64,000 nucleotides of DNA from JAYFNU01 sp964460755 (GTDB lineage Bacteria; Bacillota; Clostridia; Oscillospirales; Ruminococcaceae). The stretch lies in assembly GCA_964460755.1 (NCBI GenBank), contig CAYWQL010000006.1, forward strand, positions 17,906-81,905, read 5' to 3'. Shown here in pieces: positions 32,060-41,165 of the stretch. The translations under genes and the position numbers were made by a program. Under the pieces are notes generated by a model. The model made no database searches, had not been told where the DNA came from, and saw nothing but the letters and a program-made list of their open reading frames with translations. The first letter of the stretch is position 1. Each line of letters begins with the position of its first letter.

Positions 32060-34696
32060 ATGGAGTGGACAGGACTAAATGAGCTGCGCGAGCAGTTTCT
32101 AAGCTTTTTCGAGGGAAAAGGTCATTACAGAATGGAGAGCTTTCCCCTTATTCCGCAGGACGATAAGAGCCTTCTTCTTATCAATTCGGGAATGGCGCCT
32201 TTGAAGAAGTATTTTTTAGGTCAGGCGAAGGTGCCGGGCAACCGTGCGACCACCTGCCAGAAATGCATAAGAACCCCCGACATTGAGCGCGTTGGAAAGA
32301 CCTCGCGCCACGGAACATATTTCGAGATGCTGGGAAACTTCTCGTTTGGCGACTATTTTAAAGAGGACGCGACGACGTGGGCGTGGGAGTTTATAACTGA
32401 GGTTGTAAAAATGCCCGTGGATAAAATATATGTTTCGGTTTTTGAGGACGACGATGAAGCTTTTGAAATTTGGACGAAGCATCGCGGAGTTGCGCCCGAG
32501 CATATGGTTCGACTCGGACGAGAGGATAACTTCTGGGAAATAGGAAGCGGCCCGTGCGGACCCTGTTCGGAAATATACTTTGACCGCGGCGAAAAATACG
32601 GCTGTGGCAAGCCTGACTGCGCTGTCGGCTGTGATTGCGACCGATATGTAGAGTTTTGGAATTTGGTTTTTACCCAGTTTATTTCGGACGGTAACGGACA
32701 CTATTCGAAAATGGAGCACGGCAATATAGACACGGGTATGGGACTTGAGCGCTTGGCGTGCATTTGTCAGGGGGTAGACAATCTCTTTGAGGTTGATACC
32801 GTCCAGAACATAATGAAGCATATCGAAAAAATTGCCGGCGTTACTTATCATAACGACGAGAAAACCGACGTTTCTCTTCGCGTAATTACCGACCATATAA
32901 GAAGCACAGTGTTTATGGTAGGCGACGGCGTTGGTCCTTCAAACGAAGGACGCGGTTATGTTTTAAGAAGACTTTTGAGAAGAGCGGCGCGCCACGGCCG
33001 TCTGCTTGGCGTCGAAAGACCCTTTTTATATGAGGTTTGCGACACCGTTATAAACGAGAACAAGAGCGCGTATCCCAATCTTGACGAACACCGTGACTAT
33101 ATCAAGCGTGTCATTAAGGCGGAGGAGGAGCGTTTCGCGAAAACGATTAATGAGGGCTTTGAGCTTCTAAATAATATCCTTGACGAAATGGAAAAGAAGG
33201 GGGAAACCGTTCTTTCGGGCGAAGAAGCTTTTCGTCTTAGCGATACCCTTGGTTTTCCGCTCGACCTTACAAAGGAAATTATCGAGGAGCGAGGCTGTAC
33301 CGTTGACGAGGACGCGTTCACAAGGCTTTTGGCTGAGCAGAAGAAGCGCGCTCGCGACGACGCAAAGAGCCGTGACGTCAGTTGGGAAACCGACCTATTT
33401 AAGGACGTTAAGATAAAGGAAACCGAATTTGTCGGATACGATACGCTTGAGAGCGACTCGAAGCTTTTGTTTATTGTTTCGAATGGCGAGGCGGTTGAAA
33501 CGGCGAGCGAGGGCGACGACGTCAAGCTTATTCTTGACAAGACCCCGTTTTATGCGGAGAGCGGCGGTCAGGTTGGCGATAAGGGAGCTCTGTTAGCGGG
33601 GGCGGCGGCGGTCGAAATATCCGACTGCCACAAGACAGCGGAGGGCTTCTACGTCCATACGGGCAAGGTCATTTCGGGAGTTATCGAAAAGGGCGCTGAC
33701 GTCAGGGCAAGCGTAAATAAAAAGAACAGATATTCAATAATGAGAAACCACACCTCGGCGCACCTTCTTCAAGCGGCGCTTAGGGCGGTGCTTGGAGACC
33801 ACGTTCATCAGGCGGGCTCTTATGTGGACGCCTCTCGCGTTCGGTTCGACTTCAGCCATTTTGAGGCGATGAAGCCCGAAGAAATCACGAGGGTTGAGGA
33901 ACTGGTTAACGAGAAAATTCTCGAAGCGATTAATGTAAGCAAAAAGTCTATGCCGATTGGCGAGGCTAAGAAGCTCGGCGCTATGGCGCTGTTTGGCGAA
34001 AAGTACGGCGATGTCGTTCGAGTTATAGAGGTTCCCGGTTTCTCTGTCGAGTTCTGCGGAGGAACCCACGTTGATAATACATCAACGCTCGGTCTGTTTA
34101 AAATTCTTTCCGAGTCTTCCGTTGCGGCGGGTGTAAGACGAATTGAGGGAACGACGGGCGAGGGCGTGCTCGAATATATTCGTGAGCAGGACGCGCTTAT
34201 TAATGAAACAGCGGGAATATTTAAGCTTACAAATGTATCCGAAATGCCCTTAAAAGCAAGGGCGACGGTCGCGTCGGCTAAGGAGTTTGAAAGAGAGATT
34301 GAACAGCTTACCGCGAAGCTTGCAACTGCGTCTATAGACGATATAGTAAAGGGTATGTGCGACGTAAACGGAATAAGCGTTTTTTCTGCGGTGCTCGAAG
34401 GAGCCTCCTCGGATACTTTGAGAACCGTTGCGGAAACGATTAAGGATAAATATCCCGCGTCGGTCACGGTGCTTGGAACGGCAGGCGACGGCAAGGTAAC
34501 TCTATGCGCCGCTTGCGGCTCTAAGGCAATAGAAACAGGACTTAAGGCAGGAGCGGTCGTAAAAGAGGCGGCGGCGGTTGTCGGCGGCTCCGGCGGCGGA
34601 AAGCCCGACCTTGCAATGGCGGGCGGAAAAGACGCTTCAAAGCTTTCGGCGGCAGTCGAAAGCGCAAAGGATATAATTAAAAAAATGTTAGGATAG
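32060..34696 (+). CDS. alaS: Alanyl-tRNA synthetase
   Basis: The 878-residue class II synthetase charges tRNA-Ala. Catalytic motifs include FFEGKGHYRMES at the start and GSGPCGPCSEIYFDRG. The editing domain has zinc-site motifs HTSAHLLQAAL and CGGTHVDNT. The C-terminal C-Ala domain ends near 878. ATG 32060 follows GGAG; an upstream in-frame extension from 31976 would run through the T-box terminator. Control by the upstream T-box is strongly indicated. Confidence 0.97.
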   Translation: MEWTGLNELREQFLSFFEGKGHYRMESFPLIPQDDKSLLLINSGMAPLKKYFLGQAKVPGNRATTCQKCIRTPDIERVGKTSRHGTYFEMLGNFSFGDYFKEDATTWAWEFITEVVKMPVDKIYVSVFEDDDEAFEIWTKHRGVAPEHMVRLGREDNFWEIGSGPCGPCSEIYFDRGEKYGCGKPDCAVGCDCDRYVEFWNLVFTQFISDGNGHYSKMEHGNIDTGMGLERLACICQGVDNLFEVDTVQNIMKHIEKIAGVTYHNDEKTDVSLRVITDHIRSTVFMVGDGVGPSNEGRGYVLRRLLRRAARHGRLLGVERPFLYEVCDTVINENKSAYPNLDEHRDYIKRVIKAEEERFAKTINEGFELLNNILDEMEKKGETVLSGEEAFRLSDTLGFPLDLTKEIIEERGCTVDEDAFTRLLAEQKKRARDDAKSRDVSWETDLFKDVKIKETEFVGYDTLESDSKLLFIVSNGEAVETASEGDDVKLILDKTPFYAESGGQVGDKGALLAGAAAVEISDCHKTAEGFYVHTGKVISGVIEKGADVRASVNKKNRYSIMRNHTSAHLLQAALRAVLGDHVHQAGSYVDASRVRFDFSHFEAMKPEEITRVEELVNEKILEAINVSKKSMPIGEAKKLGAMALFGEKYGDVVRVIEVPGFSVEFCGGTHVDNTSTLGLFKILSESSVAAGVRRIEGTTGEGVLEYIREQDALINETAGIFKLTNVSEMPLKARATVASAKEFEREIEQLTAKLATASIDDIVKGMCDVNGISVFSAVLEGASSDTLRTVAETIKDKYPASVTVLGTAGDGKVTLCAACGSKAIETGLKAGAVVKEAAAVVGGSGGGKPDLAMAGGKDASKLSAAVESAKDIIKKMLG

Positions 34697-34706
34697 GGGA
34701 AAAGCT

Positions 34707-35045
34707 GTGGATTGCGTTTTTTGTAAGATAATTAACGGCGAAATTCCGAGCACAAAGGTATACGAGGACGACAGGGTGCTTGCCTTTAAGGACATAGAGC
34801 CAAAAGCCCCCGTTCATTTTCTTGTTGTTCCAAAGGAACACATTGAAAGCACCGCAAAAATCGACGAGAGCAACAGCGATATCGTCGCGCATATTTTCGA
34901 GGTTATCGCGAAGCTTGCGAAGGAGCTCGATTTTGAGGAGGGTTTCCGTGTTGTTACGAATACGGGAGATCTCGCGGGACAGAGTGTAAAGCACCTTCAT
35001 TTTCACGTTCTCGCAAAAAGAAGTCTTGCTTGGCCTCCGGGCTAA
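34707..35045 (+). CDS. HIT-family nucleotide-binding protein (HinT-like)
   Basis: The 112-residue protein has CKIINGEIPSTKVYEDD at the N-terminus and the histidine triad HLHFHVL near the end, as in Hint purine-nucleoside phosphoramidases. It starts with GTG after AGGGGAAA, 10 bases downstream of alaS, and may help deal with aminoacyl-AMP by-products (inference from family and position). Confidence 0.9.
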   Translation: MDCVFCKIINGEIPSTKVYEDDRVLAFKDIEPKAPVHFLVVPKEHIESTAKIDESNSDIVAHIFEVIAKLAKELDFEEGFRVVTNTGDLAGQSVKHLHFHVLAKRSLAWPPG

Positions 35046-35082
35046 AACACACACGAATAAATAAAACAGATTTAGGAGATAG

Positions 35083-35628
35083 ATGATGGACAATTTTTAT
35101 GAGTTAAAGGTTGCAGGGCTTAAGCGCCAGCTTCCGATATGCAAGGTTAATGACGAGCTTTCAATAGCGGCGTTTATTATGTTTTCCGATGTTGAGCTTA
35201 CGGTAGCCTGCGCGCGCGACCTTCTGAAAAAGGCGCCGGAATTTGACGTTATAGTTACCGCCGAAGCAAAGGGGATACCGCTTGCGTACGAAATGGCAAG
35301 ACAGAGCGGAAAAAACTATGTCGCCTGCCGTAAGATGAGCAAGCTTTATATGAAAAATCCCGTCGAGGTTGAGGTTCAGTCGATAACTACTGCGAGAAAG
35401 CAGACCCTTTTTCTTGACCAGAACGAGATGGATTATTTGAAGGGTAAAAAAATTCTTATCGTAGACGACGTAATAAGCACAGGCGGCTCATTGCTTGCGC
35501 TTGAAACAATAGTTAATAAGGCCGAGGGTGATATTGTCGGCAAGGCGGCGGTTTTAGCCGAGGGCGTTGCCGCAAAAAGAGACGATATTTTCTTCCTTGA
35601 GGTTCTTCCTGTATTTGAAACAAAATAA
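35083..35628 (+). CDS. Purine phosphoribosyltransferase family protein
   Basis: The 181-residue type I PRTase has the PRPP-binding motif ILIVDDVISTGGS and the pyrophosphate loop region TAEAKGIPLAYEMA. It resembles adenine and xanthine PRTases, and the exact base is not readable. ATG pairs at 35083/35086 follow TTAGGAGA. It sits between the HIT protein and ComEC. Confidence 0.85.
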   Translation: MMDNFYELKVAGLKRQLPICKVNDELSIAAFIMFSDVELTVACARDLLKKAPEFDVIVTAEAKGIPLAYEMARQSGKNYVACRKMSKLYMKNPVEVEVQSITTARKQTLFLDQNEMDYLKGKKILIVDDVISTGGSLLALETIVNKAEGDIVGKAAVLAEGVAAKRDDIFFLEVLPVFETK

Positions 35629-35650
35629 CTTTTAAGGAGTTATTGATTTT

Positions 35651-37738
35651 ATGAAACGACCGCTTGCAACGATTGGAACAGCCGTTCTTTGTTTGCTTGC
35701 GGTCGTTTTTGTTTTCAAAAAAACCGCTGCGTATGCGCTGCTGCTTGTTTTTACCCTTTTTGCAATTATGCTTTTGCTTAGAAAAGTAAACAAAACGACA
35801 TGGGTTATTCTTTCTGTTTGCATTGCGACAGTCTGCTTCGCTTTAATGACGATTGATAATTCCGAGAAAACTGTAAAGCGCTACGCGGGTATGGATTACG
35901 ATATTGTCGCAATCGTAACCGACGTTGAAGTGAGAAACGACAGAGTTTTCGCATATGCCGACGTTACGTCGGTTAACGGAAAAAGCGAACGCGCGGCGAC
36001 CGTTCGGTTTTACGCCTATAACCGTATAAAGGCGGGCGACGAAATAAGCGCACGATTTGTGTTCAGCGATAAAATCGTCAATACCGACAGCCTAAAGCCG
36101 CAGTTTTACGGCGAATTAATTGAGCTTTATTCTATTGAACGTGAAAAGGACAAGCTCATTTTGTTTACGTCCGAGCTTAAGGAAAATGCTTTAAAATCAA
36201 TTACTGCGGTGCTTTCTGGAGACGAGGGACTTCTTGCAGGCGCTGTGCTTACAGGAAACAAAGAAATTGTTCCCGCTAACATAAGACTGTCGTTCGAGCG
36301 CTCGGGTATTTCACATATTTTAGTTATTTCGGGACTTCACGTTACGGTAATTTTGTCGGCGATATACTTTTCTTTGAAAAAGCTTAAAGTAAATCGGTTT
36401 GTAATTTTGTTTGTGATATGCTTGGTTTCGGGAGCGTTTCTTGTGTTTTACGGCTTTTCACCGTCAATAGCAAGAGCAGTTGTTATGGCGGTAGTCGTTT
36501 ACGGAGGAAAGACCTCATTTAGGAGGTCGGACGGAGTGACCTCGCTTGTTATTGCGGGACTTGTAATTGCGGCGGTTGACCCCCGCGCGGTTATTGACGC
36601 GTCTTTTCTCTTGTCGTTCGGCTGTTGCTTCGCGATTGTTACCGTCTATCCGCTTATCTATTCTAAAATCAGCGAAAAGGTTGAAAAGATAAAAAGTGAC
36701 ATTGTTATAGACCTGATTAAGGCGAGCCTTTTAACCGTAACAATCACGGTGACGATAACCCCTGTTTGCATTTTATTCTCACTTTCAACGTCGGTACTGT
36801 CACCGATTACAAACCTTTTAGTTGTGTGGACGGTTCCGTTTTTGCTTGTGCTTTCTGCGCTTCTTGCGATATCGTTTTCGCTTTTTTCCTATGGGCTTGT
36901 TACGAACCTGTTGGGGCTTGTGGTTGGATTATTCGCAAAGCTGATTATTGTAATTTCAAGGTTTATTTCGTCCTTTGCGTTTTCGGCGGTTTCGACCCAC
37001 GACCTCTATTTGAAGCTTTGGCTTTTGTTCGCGGCGATAATATTTGCGGTTTGCTATATTTATAAAAGCAAGCGGGTGGGTATTCGCTTCGTTGCGTTTT
37101 GCCTTTCGGTTATGCTTCTTGCGGGAGTACTTTCGAAAATTATTTCTACCCAGAATAAGCCGACAATCCTTCTTTATAACGGAACGAGTGCTATAATCAG
37201 CGACGAGCATGAAACTGCTATTATTCTTAATGACACAGACGTTGACGGAATAGATTATCTCGTTTCCTTTTTGAATTACCGATTTATTGATAATATTAAA
37301 TATGTTATAATAAACTACGATGCAAGCGACGCGGTTGAAAAGAAGATATGCGAAACGTTTATTTCAAGTGAAATATTGAGCCGATATCCGATATATCCGT
37401 GCTTTGAGGGAGAAACAACAATATGCGAACGTATGACAAGAGAAGTAGGCGATGTAGGTATTCTTGTCAACGAGGAAGGTATTGTTAAAGCTTATTACGG
37501 CTTCAATGTTGTTGAGTTTTGCTCAAAGGTGACTGACGATTCGCTCGACGACGGGGAGGACTGTGAAATAACCGTGTTTTGGCGAGACGCTAAGATAGAC
37601 CCTGACAAACCGCTTAACTATGTTATTCGCTACGACGAGGTTTCATATAGCGGTGAGAAGGAAACGAGATACACTTATTTTGACAACGTGACGATATATT
37701 TTAACGATTATTTGGATTTTAAGGTGGTAAGGGAATAG
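35651..37738 (+). CDS. comEC: ComEC/Rec2-family DNA uptake channel with degenerate C-terminal domain
   Basis: The 695-residue membrane protein has an N-terminal pair of helices and OB-like region (about 60-170). The Competence domain follows, with GISHILVISGLHVTVI and many transmembrane helices up to about 500. ComEC normally ends in a metallo-beta-lactamase domain with HxHxDH. Here the last 190 residues have IINYDASDAVEKK where the metal motif would fall and no His cluster, so the nuclease-like site appears lost. It takes up single-stranded DNA in competent bacteria. It overlaps holA by one base. Confidence 0.88.
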   Translation: MKRPLATIGTAVLCLLAVVFVFKKTAAYALLLVFTLFAIMLLLRKVNKTTWVILSVCIATVCFALMTIDNSEKTVKRYAGMDYDIVAIVTDVEVRNDRVFAYADVTSVNGKSERAATVRFYAYNRIKAGDEISARFVFSDKIVNTDSLKPQFYGELIELYSIEREKDKLILFTSELKENALKSITAVLSGDEGLLAGAVLTGNKEIVPANIRLSFERSGISHILVISGLHVTVILSAIYFSLKKLKVNRFVILFVICLVSGAFLVFYGFSPSIARAVVMAVVVYGGKTSFRRSDGVTSLVIAGLVIAAVDPRAVIDASFLLSFGCCFAIVTVYPLIYSKISEKVEKIKSDIVIDLIKASLLTVTITVTITPVCILFSLSTSVLSPITNLLVVWTVPFLLVLSALLAISFSLFSYGLVTNLLGLVVGLFAKLIIVISRFISSFAFSAVSTHDLYLKLWLLFAAIIFAVCYIYKSKRVGIRFVAFCLSVMLLAGVLSKIISTQNKPTILLYNGTSAIISDEHETAIILNDTDVDGIDYLVSFLNYRFIDNIKYVIINYDASDAVEKKICETFISSEILSRYPIYPCFEGETTICERMTREVGDVGILVNEEGIVKAYYGFNVVEFCSKVTDDSLDDGEDCEITVFWRDAKIDPDKPLNYVIRYDEVSYSGEKETRYTYFDNVTIYFNDYLDFKVVRE

Positions 37739-38775
37739 TGCTTCACTTAACAGGAGACACGTTAAAACAATCATTTACGAAGGACGGGCTTATGCGCGTC
37801 TACTACGTCTGCGGTAACGATGAATTTCTTGTCGGTGCCTGCGTCGAAACGATATCGAACGGAATTTTCGGAAGCGGCGAAAAAAGCATTACCTATTTTG
37901 ACGCTGAAAAATCGTCGAGCGACGAGCTTGAGGAGTATTTTTTAAGCTATTCGCTTATCAAAAACTCAAAGCTTGCCATCTTCGATTCGTTTTCGGTTTC
38001 TTCGCTGGGCAGCGAGAGACTTGAGCTTCTTTCATCAGTTTTTTCCGATATTCCGGACGACATAACCGTTATTTTAAAGACTTTTGTTGACGACAAGCGA
38101 TTTTCGGCGTCAAAAAAGGTTGAGGAGCTTATTTCTAAAAACACCAAAAGCGCAAGTGTCACGGTTGCCCAAAAGACCGGCAGCGAAATCGTTGTTTACA
38201 TTGATAAAATTGCCAAACGCGAGGGGTGCGAGATATCGTCAAATAATGCGGCGAGGGTAGCCGAAATGTGCGGCAACGACCTTATGCTTATAAACAACGA
38301 GATGAAAAAGCTTGCCGCTTTTTGCGATTACAAGGAAATAAAAAAGGAGCATATCGACGAGCTTTGCATAAGAACCGCCGAGGCGGGCGTTTACGACATG
38401 ATAAGCTTCATCGAGCGGAATGATTCAAGAAACGCTATTCGCATTCTCGGCGAAATGCTTGACGAGCGCACCGAGCCGCTTATGATAAGCGCGGCGCTCA
38501 ACACGGCGTTTATCAACCTATATCGAGCGCGGCTTATCCGTGAAAAAAAACAAGGCGAAAATACGATGTTCGAGCTTTTTGACTATAAAAAGGGCGACCG
38601 AAAGGTTGGAATAGCTTTTGAGCGAAGCGGAAAATATACGCTTAAACAGCTTAACGCGATAATCCAAACGCTGTACGAGCTGGACGTTCGGCTTAAGTCC
38701 TCCGCTGTTGACAAACGGCTCGTAATCGAGGAACAGATTGTTAAGGTTGCAAGACTTGTGAGCGAGAGAATATGA
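37738..38775 (+). CDS. holA: DNA polymerase III delta subunit
   Basis: The 345-residue clamp-loader subunit shows the family pattern YYVCGNDEFLV at the start, SAALNTAFINLYRARLI in the collar region, and the closing KRLVIEEQIVKVA. It opens the sliding clamp. ComEC-holA adjacency is typical. The GTG at 37738 overlaps the comEC stop. The small-subunit gene rpsT that often follows holA is absent; rnmV follows with a 4-bp overlap. Confidence 0.87.
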   Translation: MLHLTGDTLKQSFTKDGLMRVYYVCGNDEFLVGACVETISNGIFGSGEKSITYFDAEKSSSDELEEYFLSYSLIKNSKLAIFDSFSVSSLGSERLELLSSVFSDIPDDITVILKTFVDDKRFSASKKVEELISKNTKSASVTVAQKTGSEIVVYIDKIAKREGCEISSNNAARVAEMCGNDLMLINNEMKKLAAFCDYKEIKKEHIDELCIRTAEAGVYDMISFIERNDSRNAIRILGEMLDERTEPLMISAALNTAFINLYRARLIREKKQGENTMFELFDYKKGDRKVGIAFERSGKYTLKQLNAIIQTLYELDVRLKSSAVDKRLVIEEQIVKVARLVSERI

Positions 38776-39407
38776 TTAAAATAAACGAGGCTGTTATCGT
38801 TGAGGGACGATATGACCAAATTAAATTAGACTCGGTTGTTGACGGACTTGTGATAACCACCGAGGGCTTTAATATTTTCAAGGACGACGAAAAGGCTGCG
38901 CTTATAAAAAGGCTTTCCGAAACGGTCGGGATAGTAGTTCTTACCGACAGCGACGAAGCGGGCTTTAAAATCAGAAAACATATTCAAGATATCGCGGCAA
39001 AGGGAAGGGTTTATCACGCATATATTCCCGATATTGCAGGCAAAGAGAAGCGAAAGCCCCATGCGGGCAAGGAGGGGCTTTTGGGCGTCGAGGGAGTAGA
39101 CGGAGCGCTCATAGAAAACGCTATTTTGCGAGCGATTAAGCCGTCCTGTCAGGACGAGGCGAAAAATATATCCAAGCGAGAAATCACCATTTTGGATTTG
39201 TATGAGGACGGCATAAGCGGCGCAGAGGGAAGCGAGGCGAAAAGGCGAAGACTTAAAACGCTCGCGGGAGTACCAAAAAGGCTTTCGACCAAAGCGTTTT
39301 TGACCGTTTTGAATACTCTTTTTACATTAGATGAGTATAAAACGATGATACAGACGATAGAAAAGGAAGAAAAAACAACAAATGAGAAAGAAGCGCAAGC
39401 TGACTAA
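38772..39407 (+). CDS. rnmV: Ribonuclease M5
   Basis: The 211-residue protein has an N-terminal TOPRIM domain (AVIVEGRYDQIKL and LTDSDEAGFKIR) and the M5 signature KRKPHAGKEGLLGVEGV. It matures 5S rRNA in Bacillota with the help of ribosomal protein L18. It overlaps holA by 4 bases and the next gene by 26 bases. rnmV normally precedes ksgA, so its place behind holA is uncommon. Confidence 0.93.
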   Translation: MIKINEAVIVEGRYDQIKLDSVVDGLVITTEGFNIFKDDEKAALIKRLSETVGIVVLTDSDEAGFKIRKHIQDIAAKGRVYHAYIPDIAGKEKRKPHAGKEGLLGVEGVDGALIENAILRAIKPSCQDEAKNISKREITILDLYEDGISGAEGSEAKRRRLKTLAGVPKRLSTKAFLTVLNTLFTLDEYKTMIQTIEKEEKTTNEKEAQAD

Positions 39408-40011
39408 AAAGCAAAAAGAAACACTTGAATTAATAGTCTCAATCGCGGTTCTGGTTGGTTTTATAGCATTGAATCTAATACTTGGAAAAGATATTTTTTA
39501 TGTTTGGTATTTTGCTGTAATAATAATGTTTGCGTTTGAAATCGCCTTTAGCGTTTATTATATTTTTACGGGCAAAGCTCTATTTTTTAAGGATGAAAAG
39601 AAGAAAAAGAAAAACGATAACAGTCCCCAAATTAATCCTAAAATTAAGCTCACCATACGCATAGGTCTTTCGGTTATCTTGGCGTTTTTTACTATAGTTG
39701 TGTCCTGCTGTTTATTGCCGAATTACTTTAAGGATATGCCGCGAGTTATAGCGCACGAGCCTGATACGGCGAGAGGATATGTTCAATCGACAAGCAGCGG
39801 ATATTATAGGAACCCTCGCCGGACACTTACCGTCTACGATTTAGATACAAAAGAATACATTTCAATACATATATATCGACGCGGAATTCAAAAGGGCGAC
39901 TATGTTGAAATTGAATATTACCCGAACACGATGGACGGACGAATAATGTACCTTTTAGACGGCGAAAAAATGGGCTTGCCGCCGCTCAATTACGTCGTAA
40001 TCGAAAAATAA
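39382..40011 (+). CDS. Membrane protein of unknown function
   Basis: I do not recognise this 209-residue protein. It starts with a strongly basic stretch, followed by two helices (about 16-60), a lysine-rich cytoplasmic loop (about 70-85), one more helix (about 88-112), and a soluble C-terminal half rich in aromatic residues. The C-terminal part (YISIHIYRRGIQKGDYVEIEYYP) looks like a small beta barrel, as in NfeD or OB-like tails, but this is a guess. It overlaps rnmV by 26 bases and ends the operon. Confidence 0.6.
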   Translation: MRKKRKLTKKQKETLELIVSIAVLVGFIALNLILGKDIFYVWYFAVIIMFAFEIAFSVYYIFTGKALFFKDEKKKKKNDNSPQINPKIKLTIRIGLSVILAFFTIVVSCCLLPNYFKDMPRVIAHEPDTARGYVQSTSSGYYRNPRRTLTVYDLDTKEYISIHIYRRGIQKGDYVEIEYYPNTMDGRIMYLLDGEKMGLPPLNYVVIEK

Positions 40012-40012
40012 A

Positions 40013-40043
40013 AAGAGAACAACCGAAATACGGTTGCTCTCTT
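40013..40043. terminator. Convergent terminator before fba
   Basis: A 13-bp stem with one mismatch (40013-40025 with 40031-40043) has a five-base loop. A/T-rich flanks on both sides suit both converging operons. Confidence 0.8.
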
Positions 40044-40057
40044 AATATGTTTAATTA

Positions 40058-41026
40058 TTAGATTTTGTCGTTGCTTCCGAGAACGTTTACTATCTTGCGG
40101 GCGACCATATCCTTAACCGCTTGACGCGCTGGCTTAAGGTACTGACGCGGGTCAAAATGGTCGGGGTGCTCGACGAAGTATTTGCGGATATTGCCTGTCA
40201 TAGCCAAACGAATATCCGAGTCAATGTTGATTTTGCAGACGGCGAGCGACGCCGCTTTGCGGAGCTGTTCTTCGGGGATACCGACTGCATCGGGCATATT
40301 TCCGCCGTACTGGTTGACCATAGCGACAAATTCCTGAGGAACGGAGGAAGAGCCGTGGAGAACTATCGGGAAGCCGGGAAGTCTTTTTATGCACTCTTCA
40401 AGAACGTCAAAGCGAAGGGGAGGGGGTACGAGAACGCCGTCGGAGTTTCTTGTGCACTGGTCAGCGGTGAATTTATACGCGCCGTGGGAGGTGCCGATAG
40501 CGATAGCAAGAGAGTCGCAACCGGTTTTCGAAACAAACTCCTCGACCTCTTCCGGGCGAGTGTAGCTTTCGTTGCCCGCTTCAACCTTAACCTCGTCTTC
40601 GATGCCGGCGAGAGTACCAAGCTCGGCTTCGACAACAACGCCGTGAGCGTGAGCATACTCGACAACCTGCTTTGTCAGCGCGACGTTGTCCTCAAAGGAC
40701 TTGGACGAAGCGTCAATCATAACGGAAGTGAAACCGCCGTCGATACAGCTTTTGCAAAGCTCGAAGCTGTCGCCGTGGTCAAGGTGAAGAGCGATAGGAA
40801 TTTGGGGATTTTCAATTACAGCCGCTTCAACAAGCTTTACAAGATAGGTGTGGTTGGCGTAGGCGCGAGCACCCTTTGATACCTGAAGAATAACGGGGCT
40901 GTTCAATTCGCCCGCCGCTTCGGTGATACCCTGAATGATTTCCATATTGTTCACGTTAAACGCGCCGACAGCGTAGCCGCCGGAATATGCTTTTTTGAAC
41001 ATTTCGGTTGTTGTTACTAATGGCAT
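40058..41026 (-). CDS. fba: Class II fructose-bisphosphate aldolase
   Basis: The 322-residue zinc enzyme cleaves fructose 1,6-bisphosphate to triose phosphates. The metal-binding His and Asp lie in ALHLDHGD, followed by SVMIDASSKSFEDN, EAELGTLAG, and the phosphate-binding end VLHGSSSVP. It is divergent from the phosphofructokinase gene, so two successive glycolytic steps share one intergenic region. Confidence 0.95.
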   Translation of the reverse strand: MPLVTTTEMFKKAYSGGYAVGAFNVNNMEIIQGITEAAGELNSPVILQVSKGARAYANHTYLVKLVEAAVIENPQIPIALHLDHGDSFELCKSCIDGGFTSVMIDASSKSFEDNVALTKQVVEYAHAHGVVVEAELGTLAGIEDEVKVEAGNESYTRPEEVEEFVSKTGCDSLAIAIGTSHGAYKFTADQCTRNSDGVLVPPPLRFDVLEECIKRLPGFPIVLHGSSSVPQEFVAMVNQYGGNMPDAVGIPEEQLRKAASLAVCKINIDSDIRLAMTGNIRKYFVEHPDHFDPRQYLKPARQAVKDMVARKIVNVLGSNDKI

Positions 41027-41109
41027 AATTTCTTCTCCTATAAATTAATCTTAGTATTTTAATTTTATCACGAATATAAAAAAAAACAAGGCTTTGTTGT
41101 ACATTTTGC

Positions 41110-41138
41110 TTGAAATAAAGACTTTTGTTTGGTATATT
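41110..41138 (+). promoter_or_regulatory. Predicted promoter of the phosphofructokinase gene
   Basis: TTGAAA (41110-41115), 17-bp spacer, TATATT (41133-41138). Confidence 0.6.
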
Positions 41139-41165
41139 TATAAAAGTATTTGGAGGTATGAAAGT

